NCBI GenBank assembly: GCA_021399435.1
Contig: JAJTUP010000019.1
Location: forward strand, 62,001-126,000
Source of the DNA: Diaporthe sp. PMI_573
Lineage: Eukaryota; Ascomycota; Sordariomycetes; Diaporthales; Diaporthaceae
DNA: 64,000 bases
Reading direction: 5' to 3'
Position numbers and translations under genes: made by a program. Below the pieces are notes generated by a model. It did no database searches and was not told where the DNA came from. It saw only the letters and a list, made by a program, of their open reading frames with translations. Shown here in pieces: positions 35,704 through 47,560 of this stretch. Every line of letters starts with the position of its first letter. The stretch's first letter is position 1.

Positions 35704-38700
35704 GATTCTCCGCCCTCTCTCGGAACTTCCCACGCCTCCCCTCAACCTCCCTCTTTCTCCTCCGGTCTTCTCTCTTTGTTTGTAGCATGCCTCTTGGAAA
35801 TCGGACGATCAGAAGGAAAGCGACACGCGGCACCTCTCGAGGTAGTGTGGTCCGACTTGTTAGGCGACGTTGCAGGCACACTAGTGTTTTCTATGCATGT
35901 AAGGCACCTTCATGCATACAGGGGTGGTGTACCCGGATTGCATCCATGGAAACACGCAGGCTGACGCCAGAGTCAGCCCTAAAAGGAACAAGAGCGCAGC
36001 TTGTACCGCGGGGCTTGCATAGCCTTCCCGCGGGTGTTTCGTTCCAGGGGCACTCGAAAAAGCAAAGAAGCAGCGAGCGCGGGCTGCGTGGGCGGCACTA
36101 GTGACCTGTCAACTGCCTGTCAAAGTCCGCGGATGTCTGCCGAGCTGTCAACGGGACGTCAGGGACGTTCGTCCGATGATCCTCGAGGGTTCGAGGCTAT
36201 CTAGCCCACATGTCTGTGCATGATTTCTGACGGGGATTCTGCTTTTTTTGCTTGGCTGCCGGCAAGGGGCTCAAAGGGGTGGGGGTGGGGCCGGGCGAGC
36301 GGGCGGGCGAGCAGGTGCTCTATCGGAGGACTGCATTGCATGGGCGACGGAGGTACTGTACTAGACCGGCACCGGTTTGTCGTTTCTTTCCTTTTCCCTT
36401 TTTGGACAGATGATTTGGGTTCTCCTTGCCTCATACGGTTGTATGTCGCATCTCATATTCCGCGCATGTTTCCTATTGGGTGGGGTGTCGCTATGCTTAT
36501 CAGGTGCGTTTGAGTTGTTGCACTGTGGACTGTTTTGGGAACCCGGCTGTGTCGTACAATTGCGTCTGGATCTGAACAAGGCAAAGGACGGCGCGGTGTT
36601 GGAATGAGAGACTGTAATTTTTTGCTATGATGATGACATTCAAAACCCATGCTTTACCGCCACTGAGTTTGCGGGACCGAGTTGTTCGTCTTGACTTCAG
36701 CATGCATTGCTTTGGGACCAAATTTGATGCTCTGCGGGTGAGTACGCACTCGTTGTTGTGCGATACGTTTCTTGGATTCCCGGAGTTGTGGCCCGCGCCC
36801 CGGCCTCAACAGATTGAATGCATGGATAACCTGTACGCATGGCAGCTTGGTCTCTGCCGCCTCGATCCAGTTCGTCACGACTTGCCATTGAGAGGGTCCA
36901 GAACCCATCAGCCCGGTCTCATGCCGGCACCATGCGGCCCGGTGGTCATAATTGCTACCCAAGACACCTGGATGGCCCGCTTAACGCTCATCAGGCCATG
37001 GCAAGGGAAACATTACGGTCTTATTCATACCCTGGCTTGTGATTAATCGCATCTTGAATCCTTCGGGTACGCCAACCAGCCCCCCTATCATGTGTGCAAG
37101 TTTTGGGCTTGGGGGGTAAGCTGGACGGCAAGACGTTGCGTGCCTTGCTGTGCAGGAACACAGGAGGCCCAGGTATGTAGGCATCTGCTTACTTTCCCAT
37201 CGGTCTCCGCTACGCCACCGGTTTCTTTGTGGAAATGCGAACGATCTTCTCGAGGACTGTCAAGAGGCGGGCAAGATTGTCTGGGGTGGCATGTCTGCCA
37301 CGGATGGCAACTCCTCAACGACATTGTGTTGAGGTGTACATGTGCAAAATTCCGAACTCATTCCTTCAACTAGATCAACTCGAAGTTCCTGTGCCGGAAT
37401 TTTCGTGCACCGTGATGCCACTCATCGGGCATCCGGACCCTTGGGCCATCCGCGGACGTAGCATTGATCTGACCAATGCACGCGTGAGGATTACTGGTCA
37501 ATCATGCACTGAAACGCCATCTCAACGAGCACTGCTCCGGATCGATCGTGTCGTGGCCGGGAATCTCCCATGTTTCCGACCAGTCCTTTTGATACATCAT
37601 GGTGGTGGTCTTTCGCCAATCTGTCAGTCCTCCAGAACCCCGGGAGAAGCGATGAGTTAGATTTCGCAAGGTAGCATTGCCAACGTGGCCGTGACATGCT
37701 GGTTAGATAAAAGGGGCGACCTCGCGTTGCATACTTCCCTCCCTCCAGCCATACTTTTCGCTTGTCTAATATTGGGCATGCCCACGTATGGTGAACCGTC
37801 TCATAGAGCTTTAGGAATCTTCCATTGGTTCCTTTGGATACAGAAAAACAAATTTTGACCAAGGCAGGTCGTGGAAGCGGCCTCCATCCCCCCCCCCCCC
37901 CCAACAAGCATCCGCACCGCGTTGAAATTCCGCGGTACACAGGGTACAACAACCGGGCGGGATTCATGTCCCAAAGCTACTGCAAGGACGGCATAACCCG
38001 TCAGCGACCAAGAACCGAGATCACTCAATCAACTGTCAGCCAATAGAAAATTGAGCCGTTGATGTCCGACCTTGGTTGTTGCGCAGGCGTCTTACGGGCG
38101 CCACAGCCTCTGCCATTGGGCGTCGACAGCGCCGTTGGCGGCTCGCCCTTGAGACGCTGAGTTCCAGCACGCGGAGGTTCTCGCAGGGATACCGCTGCTT
38201 GTCAATTGATTCCTCCGTGTCTGTGCGCTTACATGACCTCTAGCGTGCCATAGCAGCGGGTCACACCGTCTGGGGTTGCGGAGAGGACCAGCTTGTCAAC
38301 TTTGAAGTGCCGTCCTTGGCCGGTGGTCAATCTGGGGGAGTTCGGTGCCTTTGCTCGCGCGGAGAGCAAAAAGAGCGGGAGGCGCACTTGAAGGCCGACG
38401 GAGTTGCTGAGTGCGTTTGCTCTCAGGTCAAAGAAGTTGCCCTCCGAGTAAAGGTAGTCTTGGCGGTGAGGCCCGAAGCGTCGAGACAACACGCTGCTCA
38501 GGAGTTGACAACATCAGAACTCCATTGGCCACAATTCACCCATGTTCACCATGCCAGCCGGTCCTTAACGGGGACCTGACGTGCTGGAGCTGCTGGGTAT
38601 CAGCTTGTGACACAGATCGAATCACTAGCATCCTGCATTATGTCCAGCCTGTTCCCTCTTCGATGGTAAAGATGAGCAAAGTCGTCAAAAACCCCCTTTC

Positions 38701-41700
38701 CCTTAGCGACTGCCGGGATGTGTGCCATCTACTGGAACAGACGTCATATTATAGGAATCTATTATAACAACAAGCCGAGGGAGCGCCGCGCGCACGTACT
38801 TCCCCATCCGCAGCCTCAATGTTGGGATAAATCCAGGCGTCTCAGCTCAATCGTCTAGCAGTTTGGGCACTAGCTAGATTGCGTGTATCAAGGTGAGGTC
38901 TTACAAGGCCGGTAGAGATTATGGTGGGGGCGACCGTATAGTGAGCCAACCCAGGCCGGCCAGGTACCGGTATAGTGGGCGATGCGAGAGCAGCTGCCGC
39001 ATGAGTGGTCAGACCATGGTGTTCATGGACCGGGCCGCGGGCGGATCGGGAGCTGCTCTAGTGCGTTCCCACCCTCTGGACTATGCCACAAACTCGTTGG
39101 CCAGAACATTCTTCAAGAGCCTTTGTCCACCTTGTCAGTTGCGTCATATTGCACAGTGAGGTTTCGTTGAGGTTACATGGTGCCAAGATGAAAGAGCAGT
39201 GCAACCGTGACAGGATGGCGGAGCCTCGGGGGATTCTTAAAGCGTCACGTCTCAGTGACATGATATAATGTCTTGTGATACAGCAAAACGGCGGCCGGGG
39301 CGTGGTCATATCTTCAAGGGAGTGTGGTGTTCAATCCTCGGCCCATATCGTGATGATAGGGTCTTTGATGTGTCATGTCATATACTACCTGCAGAAACTC
39401 CCAAGCACATCGAAGCAATGGTTTGTGGAAGGTTAGCTCAAAATGTCCTTGGCCGTCACGTTCAGACTAGACGTATTTGGACACCACGGTGGCTCGACGA
39501 GGATTCATGCCGGCCGTCAGTTGTAGCAAATGTAGGGTGGCAGACTCCGACATATGCCTTCACTTGATGCTTTTTCGGTGGTTCTTAATGCCCAACTCTT
39601 GTCTCCTGCATGAGCCGTTTGGTTAACATGGATGAGAGAAACAAACTGCAATAGCGGAAGATACCCCGCATCACGGTGCATGCCGGTTGAAAGCCCTTCG
39701 AAATAGCCAGGTCGTAGAGCATCGATGCACCATCCATGCAGGTCACGACAAACCCTGATTGTCTTTTCCGCCTGGTTTTTTCGGAGGAGGGGCGCTATCG
39801 TAATCCTTGCAAAGGGTACCAGGCCATGCCAATGGTATTTTGACTTGCCTCTCCGGTGTCCGTGCTTAGTGACAAGTCAACGGAGCAAAGTTGAGCACTC
39901 ATTCCCAGCGGGAGTCGAAGACAGAATGCAACCCCCGCGACCAAGTTCTCGGTCAAGGCGTCCCTAGCATTGCACAATCTCGATACCCGAATCCCAGGGA
40001 CCTGGTTGGCAAACTGACGGCCTGAGGCGAAAAGCCGCTGATTTGATCAACCAACAACCAGTGCGAATCTGCGCCTCAGTTGGCCAAGAACAGCGGCCAC
40101 ATATTCGGCAGAGGACTGATGAGGAGTTCATAGGCTGGGTCATCTACTGATTCCTCTTGTAACGTCAGAATTGGCCAAATGTTGAGATTGACCAGTTGAT
40201 CGATTGTACAAATGAGCTTGGGATCACCGATCATCAGTTATCGAGGCCGAGACATGTGGCTTCAAGTTCTCGTTGCAGGCCTCAACAACGAGAGCAAACC
40301 ACGTTGCGCGGATATTCGTGCATAATGACAGAAAGGTGGCATGCTCATTCAATAGAACACGTCAGCTGAATCATTCCTGGAGCCTTTCCGGCTCGAGGTG
40401 AGCCACTAGAAGGCCGCAGTATCCAATCGAGAGTCGGGGACTAGATCCGTTGACCTACCTAGGTAATTGACAAGGCATTGCATGCTGCCGTTGCGTTGCA
40501 TGCCCACGCGCCAACATTATTGTCAGCAGCATCCATCGGTGTCCGGGACCCCCGACATAAATACGGTCGACCCAAGCAGCATTTGACTTCAACGGGACGG
40601 GTACGTAGACCGAGAAGATCGGGCCAGATCAGTCGTCGATGACGCCTGTGATGTGACGAGTTACCACCGGGGCCGTCATTCCGAGCGCAGTGTGTCAATA
40701 GTATATTGTAGACGCTGTCATGCGCGTGCTCCGCGGCTGTGCGAGGTGAAAAGACGATGGTCTGATGCACGCAATGTCTTTCAGGATGTTTGAAGGTCAC
40801 GAACGTGCATTCCTCACACCAACAGGAGGCGGTATTGCATAGAGGTGCAGTAGTTGGGTGGGAGAGCCTGTGGTTCCAAGGTTGAGACGCTGCATCATGC
40901 GCGGGCCGTTGAGGGAGTGATGACAGCAGGAGGAGCAAAGGGGGCCGGGTTACTGGTTAGCGCACATTCTATCCGCTGTGAGAGAGGGAACCACGCCCGT
41001 CAACGCAGATAAGAGACAGCCGTGACGACCTCGGAAGAGGGCTGAGAGACAGGTTCAGCGTCAGCGGTGAGGCTCTGTGGGAAAAGCGGGACGTGCCGCA
41101 TGTTGCAGTGGAATGCGCTTGGACTTTGAGCCTCCACTGAAGAAAGGTGGAGGGTCTCGACCCCTTCGACGGTGAGGCAAGGTTTGTGCAGTGGGAGGTC
41201 GTCTTGATAGTGATCCCTTGGCATTGGACTCTCAACACCATCATCGCCTGGGTTGACCAAGAGCAATGGCCTGAGTGACTGGCGACGAACGGGCACGCCC
41301 GGTTGTCAGATGCCATGCCTGACTGCCCAGACGTCAAAAGTGCTTGTCTTGTCAGGGCGGCAAGACCATCCCGGCTTGGTGAACAGATGGAGAAGGGCCA
41401 AGACAGGAGCTCTGCAAGGGGAAGCTGCAGGTGGCAATGGCAGCGGGAAAGTTGGGGAAGGAAGGATTCCGAACAACCCTATACGGGGCCATACCTTCTC
41501 GGGCTAGCAGGGCTCAGGAGAGGGCTGCAGTCACTGACCTGAAGCTCCAGGTTACCCTGAGCCTGGCCGGAGGAAATACCGCTGCAATTCCACCAATAAC
41601 TCCCACCTGGCAGCAACGGGCATAACAGATCCAGGCCAGGACTACGGGCTCGGCTGTTAGCTGAGCTGAGCTGAGCCACCCCGTCTGCCTTTCCCCGGAT

Positions 41701-42371
41701 TTCCCCCCTCAGATCTGGGGATTCTCCCCCGAGCCGTTGCTCGACATGCCCCAGCTTCGGACGCTGGCCCGGCACCTGGTGACGCGTTATCACGTCGACA
41801 ACAGCCCAATCCAGGCCACTGTCGTCGACATCCAGATAGCCGGTAGCCAATAGTGGCCCCTCTCGGATCGTACGGCCGGGCCAGAGCCAATGACAGAGTC
41901 ATGTAGTCTGGTGATCCTCACCGACCGTCGCTGGCCCTCACTGACCCTCACTGACCCCCTCCTACCCGCGTCGCCCCATTGCCCCCCTGAATCTCGCCTT
42001 CTCCACCCCGAGAAGGTCTTCGGAAATTGGGGGAGCAACCCCTGCGAGCACTACACTTCACGCGGAGGCTAACAGGGCCACATGCTGAAAGGCTTAATTG
42101 ATTACAAGTAGACATATCCTTGTGGGCCAACCGGATAGTCACTGGCCAATTCATACAAAATGGCCTCCTCCCGTGAGCTGTGTCGGTCTTGTCCTGTGTC
42201 TGCTCAAGGACTCTTTCGCCCGTGAATCCCCAAGAGTACCCAGGTGAGTCTTCCGGTCTGGTCGTTGATGAGGTTTGTGACCATGTACTGACAGAGTCGC
42301 CCTGTCGCCGCAGTCCAAGGCAAGGAACCGTTCGTGTCGTCACACATCCGTCTTCCAAGCACGAGAACACC
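35704..42371. other. 6.7-kb gene-poor region
   Basis: No supportable gene in about 6.7 kb. All open frames are below about 180 codons, overlap one another on both strands and show no domain or codon bias. A 15-base poly-C tract sits at 37888-37902. The end near 42000-42370 is the leader of the polygalacturonase. I see no terminal repeats, no reverse transcriptase or transposase fragment and no tRNA. Untranslated RNA or decayed elements cannot be ruled out by eye. Confidence 0.45.
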
Positions 42372-44501
42372 ATGAAGTCCTCAGTTTGCGCGGCCCTGCT
42401 GGCCTCGGTAGCTGGAGTTGCGGCCACACGTCCCCAAGTGGTGCCGTCTCCGGCTCAGCCCAGATTGCCAATTCCAAACCCGCCAGTAAGGACGAAGCAG
42501 TGTGTTGTCCAGGCCAATGGCGATGGCTCCGATGATTCGGAGCACATCCTTTCTGCGTTCAAGGACTGCAACAATGGCGGCCACGTCGTGTTCAGCGAGA
42601 ATGCCACGTACACAATCGGTACCGCCATGGACTGGACCTTCCTCAAGTCGATTGACATCGGTGAGTTCCCATCGAAGCAACCATCCCACAAGCCAGGGCT
42701 GAGCACATGAGCCGCGTTTCCTGCGCCGGGCATGGATGTGTAGCCCTGCCCACCTTCGTGGGCGCGTACCTGCTGTCACTGTGTTTCGAGACCCTGCCGC
42801 AAGGCAGTTCGCCCTCAACAGCCGTGTATGAGAGGGGACGGCCCGCTGATGGAGAACCAACAGATATCCGGGGTACTATCAAGTTTACCGACGACACCGA
42901 CTACTGGCAGGCCAACTCTTTCAGGTTCGGCTTCCAAAATGTCACCACCTTCTTCAAGCTGGGTGGAGACGACGTCTTTATCTACGGAGGTGTGTACTTA
43001 TCCTTGTTCTGCATCTGCCTTGCCCGGCCCCTTTCCCTCGTCTACCTTGGCCCGGCCAGGCGTTTCAGGACACACGAATGCAGCTCTCGGCCGTAGACAC
43101 GACTCCGTGACGGGTTGATGGGAGAACAGGCTGCCGTACTGCGGTGCCACTGTCAAGCCTCACTACTTTCGACAACGTCGTATCGGCACAGGGCAACGAC
43201 AGGCTGCTGCGGATAATCAACAGCTTGGTCTGTCTGTGCGAGTTCATCTCACCCAGGCCGGGCTCACTCCTTTCTGCCTCACGGAAGCTGGGCGAACACA
43301 TCCATCACACATGCCACACAGTTATTCCCCGATCCCGCTCCGTCGTGGCTGCCTCGCCCCAGGCATCACACTCAGGGTTTCAGACGATGGCTGCCGTGAT
43401 ACAACATTATTTCCATGCATAGATCGACACTGACTCGTTTCACAGGCGGTACCCTCGATGGCAACGGTCAGACTTGGTATGATCTTTACGCTGCGGACAA
43501 GTACATCCTGCGTCCAGTTCTGTAAGTTACAGGTCTATACGTTGTTGGTGTGTTTCTTGAATCTACGCGAGGCTGACGGCATGCCTCTCAATTTAGCATC
43601 GGAGTCGACGGTCTTCACAACAGTATTGTGAGTGACCTTGTGCTGAGGTACTCTCCACAATACTACGCATTCATCGCCAACTCTACCAACGTCGTGTTCA
43701 ACAACTTTGATATCTCGGGATATTCATCGAGCTCCAACGAGGCCAAGAACACAGACGGCTGGGATACCTACAGGTCATCCGACATCACAATCATGAACTC
43801 TGTGATCAACAACGGCGATGGTACGTATCTGTCTGACCATGTCCGAGCTTCCTCAGCGCGTGGGACCGGCCAACCCTACGCCACGAGACCCGCATCGAAC
43901 AAGCGTGACCTGGCTGACACCCTCAACAGATTGCGTCTCCTTCAAGCCCAACTCAACCAACATCCTTGTGGAGTCGCTCTGGTGCAACGGTTCCCACGGG
44001 ATCAGCGTCGGCTCGCTGGGCCAATACCCGGGAGAGTTTGACATCGTGGAGAACATTTTCGTGACCAACATCTCGATGCACAATGCCTCGGACGGCGCCC
44101 GCATCAAGGTATGGCCCAACGTCGCCTCCGAGCTATCTGGTGACTTGCAGGGAGGCGGCGGCAGCGGCCGCGTGGACAACATCACCTATGACGGCATGGA
44201 GATCGACAATGTCGACTACGCAATTGAGATCACACAGTGTTACGGCCAGAAAAACCTCACCTTGTGCCTGGAGTATCCCTCGCCCCTGACGATCCAGAAC
44301 ATTTACTTCCGCAACTTCAAGGGCACCACGAGCAAGAAGTACTCGCCTGACATTGGCCTCTTCGCCTGTTCGAGCAAGGAGGTCTGTGGCAACATCTACG
44401 CCGAGAACATCGACGTGGTCAGCCCCGCAGGGGGTGACGAGGCGTCTTGCTTGAACGTCGACGAGAGCGCGTTGGATGTCACCTGCGAGGCAATGCTCTA
44501 G
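42372..44501 (+). CDS. secreted exo-polygalacturonase, GH28
   Basis: Pectin-degrading enzyme that removes galacturonate from chain ends. 428 residues in five exons: 42372-42660, 42864-42989, 43446-43521, 43597-43820 and 43930-44501. A signal peptide is visible ([18 protein letters not shown]). The beta-helix carries the GH28 signatures: N215-T-D217-G-W in NTDGWDTY, D238-D239-C in NGDDC, H261 in [13 protein letters not shown] and R296-I-K298 in ARIKVW. The spacing and the [13 protein letters not shown] form point to the fungal exo-acting group. Many N-x-S/T sites and paired Cys fit secretion. Introns 1 and 2 are 203 and 456 nt, long for a fungus, yet both join in phase and restore family-conserved sequence ([10 protein letters not shown]). 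The start is set by the signal peptide; the frame stays open upstream. Confidence 0.92.
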
Positions 44502-44647
44502 GCCACCAGAGTAGGGCCTGCCCCGAGGGCAATCTTCTTGGATATAAATTAGTTAGAGCGCATCGCTTCCAAATACATACTCTGTTCAGGTATCTCTCTC
44601 AGGCCTGTAGATGAATTCCATCACCTGTGAGAGGTGATGAGCCCGTC

Positions 44648-45436
44648 TTAGAATTTCCGCTTCTTCTTAGCCGGCCCAGCGGCAGCCTTTCTCTGCAAAT
44701 CCCTCTCCAACTCTGCACGTCTACGAACAGCCCTCTCCTCCGGCGTCTCTTCCTTGACCTCCTCGGCAACGTCCGACTTCCCGCCACCGCCGGCGGCATG
44801 TGGCGATCCTCCGTCGGCTGCGCCGTCCTCGCCACCCAGCCCCTTCTTCGTCCCCTTGAGACCTCCAAGCCTGCCCTTTTTGGACGGCCGCTGCTGGCTG
44901 CTGCCCGCCTCGGGCTCCGGTGACGACGGTACCCTGGTCGCCTCTGCCTTTCCTCCTCTCTTCTTCCTCTTCGATATCGCGTCTCCCTCTTCGGGCTCCG
45001 GGGAGGGGGATGGAGATGGCGACGGTGATGGGGATGCTGATGGGGTGGGCGACGGTGAGGGTGATGGTGATGGTGATGGTGTTGGAGAGGCTGATTCCCT
45101 TCCGGCACCTGTGGCAGCCTTCTTCTTGGCTGGCGTAAACTTGGTCGGGCGAGGGGAAGATGCCGGAGAGGGGGTTGGGGATCCGGATCCTCTTCCGCCA
45201 CCTCTCGCAGCCTTCTTCTTCCCAGCTGTTGACTTGGAGGCGCGAGGAGAAGATTCCGGAGAGGGCGATGGGGACTCCGTCGGCGGGTCGTCCTCGGTTG
45301 CCTTGTTTTCCTGCCTCGCCGCCCCGTGCGCGGCGGGGCGCGCTTTTGATGAGGTGGCCGTGCGACTGGTGGTTTCTTTCGGCTCGCTTACGTCGGACGC
45401 CGTCGTCTCATCATCCTGTTCTGTGTCACGCGCCAT
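44648..45436 (-). CDS. disordered Ser/Pro/Lys-rich protein, probably nuclear
   Basis: Single open frame of 262 residues with no recognisable globular domain. It is almost wholly low-complexity: an acidic/Thr-rich start, two 31-residue imperfect repeats (about 62-92 and 93-123) each with SSPR, a KKKAA core and SPTPSP, then a long Ser-Pro run (about 115-150), basic KRKKRGGK and KKGRLGGLKGTKKG patches, and a helical acidic/basic end (TPEERAVRRRAELERDLQRK) closing in KKKRKF. S/T-P-K-K patches recall histone H1-like tails. The terminal basic-Phe tail is reminiscent of the Ku-binding tails of XLF/Nej1-type end-joining factors, but the head domain is missing here, so this is only a thought. An in-frame stop lies about 140 nt upstream. 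Coding status is likely but not certain. Confidence 0.55.
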   Translation of the reverse strand: MARDTEQDDETTASDVSEPKETTSRTATSSKARPAAHGAARQENKATEDDPPTESPSPSPESSPRASKSTAGKKKAARGGGRGSGSPTPSPASSPRPTKFTPAKKKAATGAGRESASPTPSPSPSPSPSPTPSASPSPSPSPSPSPEPEEGDAISKRKKRGGKAEATRVPSSPEPEAGSSQQRPSKKGRLGGLKGTKKGLGGEDGAADGGSPHAAGGGGKSDVAEEVKEETPEERAVRRRAELERDLQRKAAAGPAKKKRKF

Positions 45437-45903
45437 GGCTGATTGGCGGTGGCCCGCCGAGGCGCGCCCTGGGCTGTGATCGATTGGGGTGGGCTGACTG
45501 GCAGAAGGGCCAAAGGATGAGTGTGGGGGTTGGCGACGTGACAGATCAGGAAGTGCAAGGCGCTCGATTTAGCTGGGTTTCACCTCGCGTTGCCTCGCGT
45601 CGGAGACACGATGGCTGTCACCTGATGCTGTGCGTCGTAACCTGGCCAGCGCAGCGGTGTCGGATAGTGATAGGACAGGAACACAGAAACAGGGTGAGCA
45701 TGCGAGTCCCAAAATAGTAGCCTCGGGAAATAGAGATCGAAGCACAGTTGCCGTGACAATTATGCAAGGGCTTCTTCTTTGTGTCTCGATGCTTTTCTTT
45801 TCTCCGCCGGGTCGGTGTGGCTGGGACCTGCGCAGGCGAGGGCTGTGTGCGCGTGTGAACCCTTTGCGTGAGGCGTGCGGTGGGACGCGTGAGTTGGGAC
45901 GTC

Positions 45904-45955
45904 GGAGGTGAGAGGTGAGAGGTGAGAGGTGAGAGGTGAGTGGTGAGCGGTGAGC
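45904..45955. repeat. heptamer minisatellite (GAGGTGA)n
   Basis: About seven tandem copies of GAGGTGA, the last two varied to GTGGTGA and GCGGTGA. It produces Ser/His/Leu-Thr-rich shadow reading frames on the minus strand, which are not genes. Confidence 0.9.
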
Positions 45956-46949
45956 GACGTGAGGGTACAAGCACACTCGGTACTGTACACAGCACGTAAG
46001 AGGGAGGGACTTGCGGTGGCCGTATGTGCAACTTGCTTTTCCGTGTCGTCGTACAAGCGTCCAAGTGTAGATTAATTGCCGGTAGATGGCACTTGGTGCT
46101 ACCAGGTCCCTGTTGAGCCGCACGTTCGCTCTGCTCCAGGATCGGCGTGCGACGTTCTGGCTGCCTAGGGCCGGCGGGGCGGAAGGTGGGGAAATTGTTA
46201 CGGCCGTCGTTTGCTGGCGGGTACTTCGCATTTGACTCTGACGAAGCGTCCTTTCGTGCGTGTGAGTGGGTTCGTCGACAAGCCAGGTAAACGTGCGCGT
46301 GTGAATTTCAATTGAGGGGGGTTCGGACGGCTGGAAATTGTCGGGGCTGCTGGGCCAGCGATAACTTGACGCCCGGTCAGATGAGCAAGACGCTCAGGGC
46401 CTCCAGCCGACCAGGCCAGGCTGTGAAGAAGCGCTGAAGTGATAATGGCGCGCCAGGTGGAGTTCGGTCTTGTCGACGGTGGCGGGCAGTCGAGGACTGT
46501 GGGGATCTAGAATCAACCAGGGAACCGCAAAGAAGGGTTTCTGACAACAGAAGCTATCCTGGGTGGGCTTCTGGGAGTGTGTGCGAGAAAGATCAAGGAG
46601 GGTTAGGGTGGTCTACCTGGCCATTGGCCACCGCAATGTTTACACAGTAGTTAAGTTACAAATGAGAAAGCCGCCTTGAATGTCAACAACATTAGAACAC
46701 CATTTAATGGATTTGTTTTCATATCTAAACAGTGCTGCAATTGAAGGAGCTATGTCCAATCAATCTTCACCCCCCATTTTCGATGACAATGTGCGCAAAG
46801 GTATCTGTACAGCACCCAGAGTCTGCCATCCGAACTAGAACTTGAATACCAAATACATTACTACAGCAGCACAGCCACATTGGTTATGAAATCCCAAACA
46901 TCACTTTGGAGCCCCTTAGGTTTACTCTACTTCTCACCAGTTACCCATA

Positions 46950-47110
46950 GGAGGTTATCGTATAGAAGGTGTTCCCACAGGAGGTTATCCCACAAGAGGT
47001 TACCCTACAAGAAGTTAGCCTGCAGGATGTTACCCTATAGGAGGTTATGCCCCAGGAGGGTATCCTTATCCCATAGAATATTATCCATGGGAGGTTATCC
47101 TACTGACGTT
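46950..47110. repeat. degenerate 15-bp-period tandem repeat (GGYPT-like when translated)
   Basis: About ten diverged copies of a unit close to GGAGGTTATCCCACA. One plus frame reads GGYPT, RGYPT, GCYPI, GGYAP, GGYPY pentapeptides, broken by one TAG and then by a frame change. The 39 bases at 46961-46999 have an inverted relative at 53647-53685 with about 32 of 39 positions matching by eye. Confidence 0.8.
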
Positions 47111-47515
47111 TATCCTATTAGTAGGTTATGCAGTGAGCATTATCCAGGTCGTTTACGACCCAGGTACCCACATGATATCGTGGCGCGTGGCGGACACCCG
47201 CCTGAGCAGAGCTCGTCCTCAAAATCAGCACAAGTGTCCCTGACATTAAATGTTCGGCAACATCTACATCCTTTAGATGCAGAAGCATAGGAATGATGCA
47301 CGTTTTCAATAATATCGATTTGACTTTCAAGATCGGTTATGTGAAGTAATGTTGCCGTTGTGGTGGATGGTAAAGGTAGGACTGGTGTTCAAACTTTTAA
47401 GTTTTATGCGTCTTCGATATGACAAGCGGCGAAGCCTCACCGGCAGAACGAGCTCACCACTTGATTCGAATCATATTGCCAGTACAGCTGTTTGTTGTGG
47501 GTTGACATTGGGAAT

Positions 47516-47560
47516 AATCTTCTATATGATGATCTGCTATGGGATGATCTTTTGTGGGAT
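47516..47560. repeat. three diverged 15-bp units
   Basis: Consecutive units AATCTTCTATATGAT, GATCTGCTATGGGAT and GATCTTTTGTGGGAT. Translated in phase they read NLLYD-DLLWD-DLLWD. A further partial match (GGAGATGATCTACTATGG) lies about 50 bp downstream. The 15-bp period matches the tract at 46950-47110. Confidence 0.8.

Noticed and set aside
40459..40938. A 159-codon minus-strand frame in the gene desert
   Set aside because: No domain, unusual richness in Cys, His and Arg, overlapping open frames on the other strand and no splice partners that extend it.
45569..46231. Minus-strand frames rich in Ser, Pro, Leu, Thr and His
   Set aside because: They read through the GAGGTGA heptamer repeat; all frames of that repeat give similar low-complexity peptides.
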